Below, one piece after another: positions 12,586-32,640 of a DNA stretch of 64,000 nt. The DNA lies in the NCBI RefSeq assembly GCF_033807715.1, contig NC_084597.1:12023670-12087669 (forward strand), written 5' to 3'. The notes under the pieces were generated by a model that did no database searches, had not been told where the DNA came from, and saw only the letters and a program-made list of their open reading frames with translations. Both the position numbers and the translations under genes were made by a program. Source of the DNA: Cololabis saira. Taxonomy: Eukaryota > Chordata > Actinopteri > Beloniformes > Belonidae. Each line of letters starts with the position of its first letter. Positions within the stretch are counted from its first letter, which is position 1.

Positions 12586-13297
12586 CAGGGTGCTTGCTCT
12601 TTTTCCAAATTAAAATTCCAGACTTTTCCCAGACCTTTTTAAAACTGATTTTTTTTTCCCCAAGACCTTAACTTTACGTACTTGTATACTTGTGTGCCTA
12701 CTGCCTACTTCATTGGTTGAGATTGTACCAATTGTGTTTATTAGAAATGTTTGTTAGAATTTTTTATAGGCTAGTATTCAATGAACGAATGCATTATTCA
12801 CAGTAAATTGTTTTTACTGATGAAAACGTTTCGAAACATGAAAATCACAAGTACATGAATTTCACATCAAACAAGTGTCACGAAGACTATCTATAAAAAC
12901 ACATGAACAAATGGATGAATGTAGGTAGAATTCAGTCTCTTCACTCGCATCTTATTTTTTCTGTCCTTAACATGACTGATCTTATCTTTATGTTATCTCA
13001 TTTTAACTTCTGAACCAGCTGTATCACAACACATAAAAGTGCATATTTGACCTAGCTCACTTGGTAAGAACAAAAAATAAACTATTTTTATATTTTAGTT
13101 AAATAAACTATACGTTTTATAGCCTACCTTTCTATTTCTCATTTCACAATGCCTTTGAGCATACTGTAAAATTATATACATTTTTTCCCCATACTTTTAA
13201 GACTTTCACACAAAATTCAAGACTTTTCAAGGTCTGGAAAACAGTGTTTCAAAATTCAAGACTTATTAAGACTTTCAAGACTTGCGCAAGCACCCTG
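12586..13297. mobile_element. MITE with CAGGGTGCTTGC ends and 5-bp target duplication, copy 1
   Basis: Terminal inverted repeats CAGGGTGCTTGC and GCAAGCACCCTG, 712 bp. Flanked by ATTGT on both sides, a 5-bp duplication rather than the 8 bp of its neighbours. The same element in opposite orientation is at 24738-25445, also with a 5-bp duplication. The superfamily is not assigned. Confidence 0.85.
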
Positions 13298-13624
13298 ATT
13301 GTGGGAGCAAATAAAACAACTTTAAGTCCCTCCCAAGTGTCTAAAATGTCTAATTTCAGCTCTCTTAAGCCTCTGAAGTTTAACCTGGTGGGAACAAACT
13401 TGGAAATAGGTCAGTGAAAGCGATTGTCCACTTAGTGACCCACTTGTGACTGCAAAAATCATTCACATTAGGATGAGGGATGTTAAATGAACAGGCGAAA
13501 ATGACCCAACAGGAAAAGAAAAAAGCCACTGTGCCCCCCCTCCACAATTATACCTTCATCACCCCACATGAAACCAAGGTAAGACAAGACTCGGAACAAT
13601 ACAGCGTTTGCAAGATGAAAAGCT

Positions 13625-13630
13625 TTTATT
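13625..13630 (-). terminator. rpl28 polyadenylation signal
   Basis: AATAAA on the minus strand, about 25 bases past the rpl28 stop. A very short 3'UTR is usual for ribosomal protein genes. Confidence 0.75.
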
Positions 13631-13654
13631 TTTTGTCATGTGTCTTGCATCAGT

Positions 13655-16600
13655 TTATGCAGTCTTGGTTGCCCTGGTACGCTTCTTTTTGACCACAACT
13701 GGCTTCTGACTCTTCAGAATAGCGCTGGCGCGACGTAGGGCAGCCTGAAGAAACAAAATACATGTTTAAAATATAGAAACAACCAAAATGTATACTCTAA
13801 CTCTGCCATCCTAAACCGGAGGTTCAGCTCACCATGCGCATGTCTTTCCTGTAGTTGTTCTTGCGGATGATGTGCCTCAGGCTGTTGAGGGTGGCCCGGG
13901 AGTTCTTGTTGATGGTGATCTTTTCATAAGAGGTGGCAGGTTTGTGCTGGCCTGTGCAACATTGAAAAGAAAAAGAAAATATGAAGATAATGCTAATTTG
14001 TCTACAGTAGCAGAATTATTCAAAAACAACCAACGAGAACTGAAATCTTTGCTCCACTAGTGTCAGAACAGCGCTCAAACATGCCTTATGGGTAAAAGAA
14101 TGAGCAGCTCCGCTCTGAATAATCAGAAGGGATTAGGAAATGGTCTCCAGTCTCTAGATTAGGGCTGAAATGATTCCTCGAATAATTCGATTACAAAAAA
14201 TGATCGAGGAATTTTCTCTGCCTCGAGGAATCGTTTAATTTTGCAGCTCAAAGCAGGTATTTCACCCGGACTACATTTAATTTTTGTAACATGCCATGCT
14301 CAGTCTGCAATGGCCCAGATGGGAGACACATGTAGCTCAGTTCTTAACTTTTATTTTTAATCCACTCTATATTCTTCTGGTCCGTTCTCCTATATGTTCC
14401 CCCTCTAACCCGGGACATACATTGGTTCCTCTAAACATCTGTTCCCACTACAGTTTAAAAAAAAATAAATCTGTCAAGTTGTTAATGAGAAACAGGGGTG
14501 GGATTAAATACGTTTTCTTCTTCCCACTCCCTTTCGAGTTTTGACGAATTAATTTGTATTTTGAACCTGCACCTGATAAACCTGATAAAAGGTATTTGTT
14601 TAATTTTATGTTGCACGCAGGTAACTTATGTTATGTTTATTGCTCAAAATAAATATGAATTGATTGATTGAACTAAAAGAAAAGGCAGAAAATGTCAGAA
14701 AAATCAAAATGTAATAAAGCTAGTTGGATAGTTTTCAATTATAGCTCCTTAGTCATTCATGGATAAAACAAGCAGCACTGGTGTCTAATGTGCTCCAATA
14801 CAGCAGGTCTCATAAGTTTATTTTGAATACTGCCAAAACTCAAAATCTTATACTTGAACTTAAAACTTAACTAGAACTTAAAATTTGCTTGACACAAATG
14901 AAAGTTCAATTGAAACACGTGGGAAAAACACCCAACCTTTAAGTTGTGTGTGTTATCAGATGTAATGGCATTTTTAGGTTAGAAATAAGATTTCTTAGTA
15001 AGATCCTTAGTTTTTTAAGTGAAGGCAGTGAATTTGGTCAACTGGTGTAAGTTCAGGGGTTTTAAATGCACAGCCATGAACCTACTGTATTATATAATTT
15101 AGTCTTAGTAATATCAATTCTAATATCAACATCTTATGTATATTTATAATTGCTCTTTAACTAAACAAAAATATGTTTTATCAGATTAACCTATGGAATT
15201 TTCAGTAGAAAACTCGATTACTAAAATATTCGATAGCTGCAGCCCTAGAAAGGATTAGGAAATGGTTTCCAGTCTCTAGATTTACAATTATACAAATCAA
15301 CCATCGGCACTCACTCAAATTATGAAGAAAAGAGATTATATAGTTTACCTGCACGCTTCTTCAGCACCACCACGACACCCTTGCCATCGGCAGCTGGCTG
15401 CACACCGACGGTCTTCTTGTGCACCAAACCATTGAAGCGGAAGGAATTTCTTGCCTTCAGATTGTTGGGCTCCTGCAATGGCAGTGTCATTCGTTAAAAA
15501 CCTGTTTGCATTAATTACTATAAACTATCATAACCTTCCTGGCCCATACGATCATTTTATAAAGCTACTACAATGAGGAGGAGTGCCTAACTTTACTGGG
15601 TCATTATTTCAGGATTCATGAGGTTGACAGCAGTTGAATATTGAAAGTCTTGTATTTACACAAAAAGCCCAACTGCTAGAAACTTAGCTAATCCATAATT
15701 TTCTAAACATTTTCTTAAAATCACTTGTCTCTCCATGTCATCTCCCTCTATTGCTAACTTCCTTATCCACCTGTTTCACGTGCCTCTCATGGGGGATGGC
15801 TGAACTCGCATGCAATTGGTCTGTAAGGTCTGATAAACAAATGCCGTGAAGACTAGGAAAGCCGCGCTGGTAAAAATAGAAGTGCCCCGCCAAAATGTAC
15901 AATCCCTCAGTAATTTATTGATTATAGGTCGGGTACTGCATAGGATGGCTTCTGGGTCTGGACCACGGACCGCCTGTTAGCGACCTCTGCCCTAAGCCTT
16001 TGAGATCATATGATAATCACAAAGTAGTTTAAACATGTGTATGTCACCACGTCATCTTTTCCGGATTATACATTTATAACGGACGAATAGCGTCAAAGCA
16101 AATGAGCTTGTCAATTTCCCTGAGGGATAATCCCAAAGGGATTAATAAAGTCATCTGAAAAAATATTTTCTGAGGTGGAGGGGGGTGTTGGAGCTGGTTA
16201 TTCTGCTAGAGGACTTTGGGACTAGTTAGTAATCGTGTCAATCCTTAAAAGCACTGGAGTCAATCCTCCAATAGTGTAGAAATAGCGGTAGTGCAGTCGC
16301 CACACATATCTGATCTCAGCTGATGGATGAAAACATTTATAGTGAGTTCGACATCAGCATGTAAAATAAGCAGCTGAACCAGGGGCCGGATTCACAAAAC
16401 ATTTTTTTTTTTTTGTCAGGGAGCGTCAGGGTTGAAAAGGAACCAAAACATCCTTTTAACACGGGAAATGCTCCTTAGGTTGATTTTCCTGTACTATCAA
16501 TGACCTGGCGACAAACACACCATAGTCACTTTCGATACAGGATTCACAAAACATTCTTAAGAAGAAAAATCTTCTGAAGTGTCATTTTTTTTCTTAAGTT

Positions 16601-18492
16601 CAGTCTTAAGAAGAAAAAAGAGAAGTCATATTCTCCAAAAAAGTTCTTAAGTATTTTCTCAACTTTCTTCTTAAGTTTCTTTTTAAGAAAAAAACTTAAG
16701 AATAAATGGTATTCTTGAAATAAAAGTTCTCAAATTTGTTCTTCACCTTTTTCTTAACTTTAAGACAACCTTGACCTGTCTTAAAGTTTCTTCTGTGAAA
16801 AGGTAAGCCTCTAAATCACCTTTTTCAACACATTTTAGGCAAGTTTAGACTAGTAGGTCATAGTTTGAGGATATACTTTGTAATTAATTACACAAAGAGC
16901 TTGTTAACTGTTTGTTAGCATGTTAGTTATCGTGGTAGTTAATTATTATTTATTTCCCCAATAGTATTTTTTTTTTCGCACATTAATCTCATAATAATCA
17001 TAACCTCAAGCTCCTGCCTTAAAAAGTTCCTGCATCTTTTTCTCCTTCTCCATGTTTAGTGAGTGACTCACGGTTAAGACCCAAACTATCTGTATATATG
17101 ACATATTTTAAGAAGTTCTTAAGTAGGAAAAATAAGAAATTCGTAAGAAATGACAGTTCTTTAGAAAATATTGAGGAATTGCACTTAAGAAGTTCTTAAT
17201 TTTAGATCTTAAGACATCTCTTAAGATCGTTATTAAGAACATATTGGTGAATCCGGCCCCAGGATTGGACTGATGTTCTACAACTCAAGCGAGATTAAAT
17301 AATTAGGTTTGTTTTGGGGTCTCGGTTTAGGCGGTCATGAGTACAAGTCTAGGGCACTCTGGGAAGAATAGCATTATAATACATCTTAATCTTGATTCAT
17401 CTCAGCTGAATTTATAGTCCATGGTCCAGAGCCCAAAATTTCACTTGTCAGTACCACCCAAGGTGACCAAACTTACTTATGATTTTTGAACATATCCATG
17501 TCTGTATATGATATTTTCGGTAAGATAACCCTTCTTGAGTGGCAGCTGGATCAGAGTTATCAGCTCATGAAGTTACCCACCCCCTTCAGAAAATTACATT
17601 TCAGATGCTGCTGCATATCCTGGTTTAGACTCATGTACAGGATATCTGTCAATATTTCACAATATCGTCTTTGGTATCATTTTAAAGGGGACATTTTAAG
17701 CATTCATTCAAGCTAAGATGAGAATCTTTCTGACCAACATAGAGTTCACTGCAGCCCTTTGAACTATAAACAACACACTTTTTTACACAATTTTCGCCTA
17801 AATGATACACTATCTTTTAGCCCTGTGTCATCTAGGAACAACAGACACACACAATACAAAAACTGGAATACTCACAGGACCATAAGGATTCAGGAAATGT
17901 TTAATATACCCCATAGTATATTGTTGTTACCGGTCATTGTGAGCTTTAAACTAGAAGAGCATCATTAGGCTCCTATGAAACTATAACAGCCGCTAGGCTG
18001 ATGTCACAAACTGGTCCTTATCATGCAAATACAGGACATAACAATGAGATGAGGAACCAGCTTAGTTTTATAAACAATAGAGACACAAAATGCAAAATAT
18101 ACAACAAAAAAAAATACAAAAACTGGAATACTCACAGGACCATAAGGATTCAGGAAATGTATAATAAACCCCAATTTAGAATCATCAATTAACCTGAATG
18201 GGGTGGGTAACTTCATGAGCTGATAACTATGATCCAGCTGCCTCTCAGGAAGGGTTATCATACCAGAATATAATCAATAGACATGGATAATTTCAAAAAT
18301 CATAAGTTTAGTCACCTTGAGTGGTGCTGATATCTGGTCTGGCCCATGGACTAATAGAGGAAAATCCCCGACTGTAATGATGGTGAAACCTTTACAGGTG
18401 AGTAACTTACGGTGCTGTAGGTCTGTCCGTTCCTCTTGATGAGGAAGGCTGGAGCAGTTCCTGATAACCATCCACTGCAAATGGGACGACAT
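13655..18492 (-). CDS. rpl28: Ribosomal protein L28 (eL28), one apparent frame error
   Basis: Coding exons, in transcript order: 18411-18492, 15349-15472, 13833-13951 and 13655-13744. Apart from one extra base the phases join to exactly 137 codons plus stop, the length of mammalian RPL28. Recognisable segments: [70 protein letters not shown]; and the basic end [19 protein letters not shown]. Known role: a structural protein of the 60S subunit. Anomaly: after NCSS the first exon reads [10 protein letters not shown] in frame, while the +1-shifted frame gives the conserved [12 protein letters not shown]. The exon therefore has one surplus base, near the CC/TT doublets at 18446-18450. All splice sites are intact and conservation continues to the stop, so I favour an assembly indel over a dead copy. 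Introns 1, 2 and 3 each contain transposons. Confidence 0.93.
14160..15247. mobile_element. hAT-like MITE, family G, with a LINE tail inside
   Basis: In rpl28 intron 3. Ends TAGGGCTGAAATGATTCC and GCTGCAGCCCTA, with subterminal AATTCGATTAC and ACTCGATTACTA. The host sequence GATTAGGAAATGGT(C/T)TCCAG and the bases up to TCTCTAGAT occur on both sides (14131-14159 and 15253-15283), a duplication of about 30 bp rather than 8. Confidence 0.75.
14296..14672 (+). mobile_element. LINE 3' end nested in the MITE
   Basis: A GGGTGGGATTAAATACG motif, a CCACTCCCTTTCGAG motif, and a tail AAATATGAATTGATTGATTG typical of CR1/L2/Rex-type fish LINE 3' ends. 5'-truncated; only the 3'UTR survives. Confidence 0.6.
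16382..17260. mobile_element. MITE with GGGGCCGGATTCAC ends
   Basis: In rpl28 intron 2. Ends GGGGCCGGATTCACAAAAC and GGTGAATCCGGCCCC. The interior is dense in TTAAGAA and its complement. A second internal start (GGATTCACAAAACATTCTTA, near 16540) suggests insertion into, or duplication of, itself. Confidence 0.75.
17414..18355. repeat. Long inverted repeat in rpl28 intron 2
   Basis: The arm 17414-17587 and the arm 18196-18355 are near-complementary over about 160 bp. For example, CAGCTCATGAAGTTACCCAC on the left matches the complement of the right-arm GTGGGTAACTTCATGAGCTG. The spacer of about 600 bp contains a direct repeat: ACAAAAACTGGAATACTCAC and the following 45 bases occur at about 17856 and 18116. 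Confidence 0.85.
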
Positions 18493-18733
18493 GGTGAACC
18501 TGGTTTACACAATTAAAATAAAAAATAAGATTTATTAAATAAGTATAGCTGGTAAAACACGAGTTAAAGCCACTTTAAAACAATTGCAAATTGCTCAACT
18601 GCTCATTTATGACGCATGTTTTGACTATATTTCCTGAGTTTCACGATTAAAACTAGTTCAATGTAATAATAAAGAGAAAGTAAACCAATGGTAAGGACAT
18701 ACAAATCATTTAAAACTGTTTTACTCTAATGGA

Positions 18734-18948
18734 CAGGGGTGCACACAAGCCGGGACTCCAGGGACAGTCTACTACACGTTTTAGATGTTTCTGCCTCAAC
18801 ACAACCCTGATAGACAAGGCTGTGCCACCAACAGAGTTGTGTAAATGTTGATGACGACCAGTGATTAGAATCAGGTGTGTTGAAGACAGGGAAACATCTA
18901 AAACATGCAGTAGACTAGCCCTCGAGTCCCGGCTTGTGTGCACCCCTG
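18734..18948. mobile_element. Short hAT-like MITE, CAGGGGTGCACACAAGC ends
   Basis: A 215-bp element in rpl28 intron 1. Inverted ends CAGGGGTGCACACAAGCCGG and CCGGCTTGTGTGCACCCCTG. Perfect 8-bp target duplication CTAATGGA. Confidence 0.93.
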
Positions 18949-19170
18949 CTAATGGAGCTACATTAGCTCCTGCAGACAACGTGGCCTAGCGGGCTGCGAC
19001 AGGCTCATATCTCTCCTCCTACACATTGTAACCACACATTTACTGCCACAAAAGGTCTACAACATCGCAAATAAGAATATTATGCTCTTAAATCCCCGTT
19101 AAAACATACGCAGATAAAGAATATATCGACTTTGTCAGGCAGCTGAAGGCAGCAGATGCGACCACGTTAC

Positions 19171-19200
19171 CTTGCGAGGGAGAAAGAGGAGCGGAGAGAC
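19171..19200 (-). promoter_or_regulatory. rpl28 first exon with 5'TOP tract
   Basis: On the minus strand a pyrimidine-rich CTCCTCTTTCTCCCTCGCAA is followed by a G and a GTAACG donor at 19170. This is the usual layout of a vertebrate ribosomal protein gene: a short non-coding exon starting at a C in a terminal oligopyrimidine tract, which places translation under mTOR/LARP1 control. The exact start site cannot be fixed by eye. The acceptor of the next exon is at 18500-18501, just before the ATG. Confidence 0.7.
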
Positions 19201-19294
19201 CGGAAACCGCAGCACATGGGCAGATTCATCCGCGCAAAAGCTAAAGCCTTAAAAAAAAACTTTATTATCTCAGGCCAGGCAAGGTTCAATTAAA

Positions 19295-20000
19295 ATCAAT
19301 AACATATACCCAGTAGCCCAATTTCTTAAGAGAAGATTCAAGTTTGAGGTTGATCCCTGCACTTTTTGCAATTCTGATGATGAAACATTGGAGCACTTGT
19401 TTTTTTCCTGCCATTATTCACAACAATTTTGGATACATATTAAAAACTGGTTATCCTTAAAATTGAAGTTTCCTTCTCTAAACATTTCCCACATCTTATT
19501 ATATATAGACAATCAAAGCTCGTCCAACTCTAATATCATAAATATTGTCATACTTTTAGCCAAATATCACATCCATTGTAGTAAATGGAGAGGTAACACA
19601 CCCTCTTTTTCCTGTTTTATGAATGAATTTAAATTGTATTACTCAGCATTACTCAGACTAAAAGACTGGAAGGCAGCTAGGATGATCTCTTACATGATTT
19701 CTAAATCACTACTCCTCTAAGCTACTCTCATTGTGTGGTTTAGCTCCTCTGATTTTCTTTTGGTTTGGTCTTATGTCATTATCATTGCACTTGCCCATTT
19801 AATTTATATTTAAACAATTAAATGCCCCCTAGTCCTTTTTCTTTCTTGTTTTGTGTATTTATGTTGTTTTGTTATTGTTCTTCATGTAGCATTACAAAGA
19901 AGAATTTGAAGTAGACTTGTGTTTCCTCTACGAGAGTTTGTATTGTTGTATTGTTTGTATTGGTGTCTTTGTTAATAAAGAAAGTGAGGAGAAGAAAAAA
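19295..20000 (+). mobile_element. 5'-truncated L1-type LINE
   Basis: Encodes the last part of an ORF2 protein, including the zinc-knuckle-like CTFCNSDDETLEHLFFSCHY typical of the zf-RVT region, and ends at 19720. A 3'UTR and short A-rich tail follow. The perfect 14-bp target duplication AAGGTTCAATTAAA is at 19281-19294 and 20001-20014. It lies between the divergent rpl28 and MLLE-gene promoters. Confidence 0.9.
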
Positions 20001-20014
20001 AAGGTTCAATTAAA

Positions 20015-21034
20015 CAGTAAATAACAAATAAAATGAAATAAAATCACAAGAAAAGAGGTATAATAATAAAAAGCACAAGTTGTTAAAAAGTAAGGGCAGT
20101 AGAGTACAGAAGGTAAGTATTTGATTTAAAGCAAGACAAGGCAAGTTTATTTGTATAGCACAATTCAAGACAAGGGAATTCAAAGCGCTTTACATCAACA
20201 TTAAAAGCAGCAAGACACAATTAAATAGTAAATAACAGTTGTTTCCTGGTATTTGTTAAGAGAGTTTGTTAGAGTCTTATAATCAGAATCAGAAAGGGGG
20301 TTTATTGCCAAGTTTGTTAACACACACAAGGAATTTGTTGTGGTGATTGGTGCAATACTATAAAAATAAAAATATAAAAACAAACAAATATATAGAGATA
20401 AAATAAGAGATAGAATAAAATAAAATGTATAAACAGAAATGTACAATATGAAGTGCCGGATATGAGTCTTTACAAAAAGTGACGTAGGATGACAGATGAC
20501 AGATAAAATGTATAAACAGAAATGTACAATATAAACAGAAATGTACAATATGGGGTTTTTAAAGTGCCGGATCTTAATAAGTGTACTTATAAATAAACAG
20601 TATTATAATATAAGTTTATTTCATATGTCAATACTAGAAAGAAACTACATTGAAATACATATTATATATAGTACTAGTTCCTCGTGATTAACAGTAGCGG
20701 AAGGACACATTCTCCGTTGTGCGTGAGGGCTGTCGTCATTAACATGCGCCTCTTGTTTACAGACGCCTGAAATCTCTCAAACATCTTGGTTTTTAACGCT
20801 AATCTTTTGAACCTTATATTGTATTAAAAACAAAAATCACGCATTTATACAGTACACAATAAATAGTCCGACCATTATCGACGAAACTGCTATTTTTGGA
20901 CATCATTTGGAGGAGTATTTGGTTGATATAGTGTCACATGTGAAAGAAAACCATCTGGTAAAGTGAAGGTTTTAAAGTAAAACACTGGCTCAACATGTCA
21001 GCTGAAGGAGGTTTTTTAATGTGAAGGTCCAAGC
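20015..21034. other. Retroelement tails and MLLE-gene upstream region
   Basis: 20130-20210 (GGCAAGTTTATTTGTATAGC motif) and 20280-20560 (CAGAATCAGAAAGGGGGTTT motif) look like reverse-oriented LINE tails. The second carries a small internal duplication of ATAAACAGAAATGTACAATA. The region 20690-21034 probably holds the promoter and 5'UTR of the next gene. Confidence 0.45.
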
Positions 21035-30379
<9,345 letters not shown>

Positions 30380-30712
30380 GCCTTCTCAAGTCCAACAAAA
30401 CAATACATTTGTTAATAAGTAACTTTTATACCCAGATTTTGTCGGGCAGGTAAAATCCTCTGTTGGTTTTAAGTGACTGTGGAGTGGACTGCTTAAAAAG
30501 TTTGACTGGATGGACAGAAGATAACGTACAAGTCTGAAAGGCCTCATTTCATCAAAAAACAACTTTGCGTTTTATTTATTTTTCAGATTGACCAAATGTG
30601 TGTCATTGGTTAATGGGGAAAAGACTTTCCATCAGTGCTCCTTCTTGCATCAGAGCCAAACTTCCAGTCCAAGAGATTGAACCCATCGCTCCTTGATGGA
30701 CTTGTTTACATT

Positions 30713-30718
30713 AATAAA
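30713..30718 (+). terminator. Polyadenylation signal of the MLLE gene
   Basis: AATAAA about 335 bases after the stop codon, with no earlier canonical hexamer in the 3'UTR. Confidence 0.65.
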
Positions 30719-31105
30719 GTATAAGCTATACAAATGAGAGCATTTCCTTAAGACTCTAAATTAAGTATTGATTTAAGGACTGCCAACTAACGTGCTTTTT
30801 TTAGTTTTGCTTTTTTACTGTAGCCCCAATGGTTCAGCTGTGTTTACAATCAGAACATTCTGTATAAGACAAGCAGTTTATGCAGTCAGATGAAAAGAAA
30901 GTATACCGTCTTTCTAATGTTGTACATATTAATACAGTTCAAATCATGGGATCCCTACCAAGTCAGAAGTATTGGGTTAAAGCCAATGAATAAGTCATGT
31001 AAATAATTCATACCAGGTTGTACCACCTTTTCTTTCAGAACTACTTTAAGTCTTCATGGCAAAGATTCAACAAGGTGTTGCAAAAACCTCTCATAGATTC
31101 TAGTC

Positions 31106-31900
31106 CAGGGGTCGGCAACCCAAAATGTTGAAAGAGCAATATTGGACCAAAAACACAAAAATCAAATATGTCTGCAGCCGCAAAAAATGAAAAGTCTTGT
31201 ATAACTTAGAATGAAGGCAAATGCCGAAAGGCGAAATGTTGAGAAAAAAGTCGAAATGTCGAGAAAATAGTAAAAATGTCGAGAAAAAAGTTGAAATGTT
31301 GAGAAAAAATTCGACATTTTGAGAAAAAAGTCGACATGTCGAGAAAAAAGTCAAAATTTCGAGAAAAAAGTCGAAATGTCGAGAAAAAAGTCGAAATGTC
31401 GAGAAAAAAGTCAAAATTTCGAGAAAAAAGTTGAATTGTCGAGAAAAAAGTCAAAATTTCGAGAAAAAAGTCGAAATGTCGAGAAAAAAGTCGACATGTC
31501 GAGAAAAAAGTCGAAATGTTGAGGAAAAAAGTCAAATTTTCGAGAAAAAAGTTGAATTGTCGAGAAAAAAGTCAAAATTTCGAGAAAAAAGTCGAAATGT
31601 CGAGAAAAAAGTCAAAATTTCGAGAAAAAAGTCGAAATTTCGAGAAAAAAGTCAAAATTTCGAGAAAAAAGTCGAAATGTTGAGATTAATGTTGAAGTAC
31701 AACTTCAAAAAAAAGTTGAAATGTCGAGAAAAAAGTCGAAATGTCGAGATTAAAAAGGAAAGGAAAAAGGAAGGAAAAAAAGGAAAAAAAAGAGAAAAAA
31801 AATAAAAAAAGGTCAAACATTTTTGAAAAAGCTCCAGGAGCCACCAGGGCGGCGCTAAAGAGGCTCTAGAGGCTCTAGAGCCGCGGGTTGCCGACCCCTG
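31106..31900. mobile_element. hAT-like MITE with internal 20-bp minisatellite, copy 2
   Basis: Inverted ends CAGGGGTCGGCAACCC and GGGTTGCCGACCCCTG. Perfect 8-bp target duplication TTCTAGTC. The middle (about 31225-31750) is roughly 26 units of GTCGAGAAAAAAGTCGAAAT and variants, far more than in copy 5587-6050. Confidence 0.93.
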
Positions 31901-31959
31901 TTCTAGTCCATATCAACATGATAACATCACACAGTTGCTGCAGATAGCCGACTACACAT

Positions 31960-32640
31960 TCATCTCCTGTTCCACTGCATCTCAAATATGCCCAGTTGGA
32001 CTGACATCTGGTGATCCTGCTGGAAGTAGCCATCACAAGATGGGTACACTGTGGTCATAAAGGGATGGAAATGATCAGCTTTGGTTGTTTGTTGCTTTAA
32101 CTTTTGGCCAATTGCCCAAAGTGTACCAAGAAAATATTCCCCCCATCATTCCACCAACAGCTTGAACTGTTTATACAGGATGAATCCAGGCTTTTCATGT
32201 TGTTTAAGAGAAATTCTGGTTTTAACATCTGAAAGTCACAGCTGAAATGTGGACTCTTCAGACCAGGCGACAGGTGAGCCTGTGAGCATTGTAGCCTCTG
32301 TTTCCTGTTCTTGGCTGACAGGTATCCAGGTGCAGTCTACTGCTGCTGGAGCCCACCTGCTTCAAAGTTCACCTTACTGCTCATTCAGAGATGATATTCT
32401 GCACACCTGAGTGGTCATTTGAGTTACTGTTCCCTTTCTGTCGTCTCCTCTGACATTAACAAAGTATTTTCGTCCAGAAAACTGCAGCTCACTGGATTTC
32501 TACTCTTTTTTTTCCCCAGATCATTATCTGTAAATCCTAGGGATGATTGTGCAGGAATATTCTAGCGAATGTGCATTTTCTGAAATACTCAGACCGGCCA
32601 AGCGGGCTGACCCGGCCCGTCTCTTCCCCATTCTGATGCC
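31960..32640. mobile_element. Old dispersed repeat, class not assigned
   Basis: Sections such as CAAGATGGGTACACTGTGGT and TCACTGGATTTCTACTCTTT recall a widespread fish interspersed repeat. No open frame survives, and termini and class cannot be fixed from sequence alone. Confidence 0.4.

Noticed and set aside
18100..18190. Possible C/D snoRNA in an rpl28 intron
   Set aside because: The minus strand has a TGATGA and later a CTGA, but they are only about 31 nt apart, there is no terminal stem, and the segment belongs to a transposon-like inverted repeat with an imperfect second copy at 17856.
13655..18492. rpl28 as a processed pseudogene
   Set aside because: It has introns, a TOP exon, a polyA signal and correct length. 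Only one base is out of frame.
19388..19720. Host gene with a Cys/His motif
   Set aside because: Typical end of an L1-like ORF2 with polyA and a 14-bp target duplication around the copy.
31225..31750. CRISPR-like regular repeat
   Set aside because: There are no unique spacers. It is a continuous 20-bp minisatellite inside a hAT-type MITE in eukaryotic DNA.
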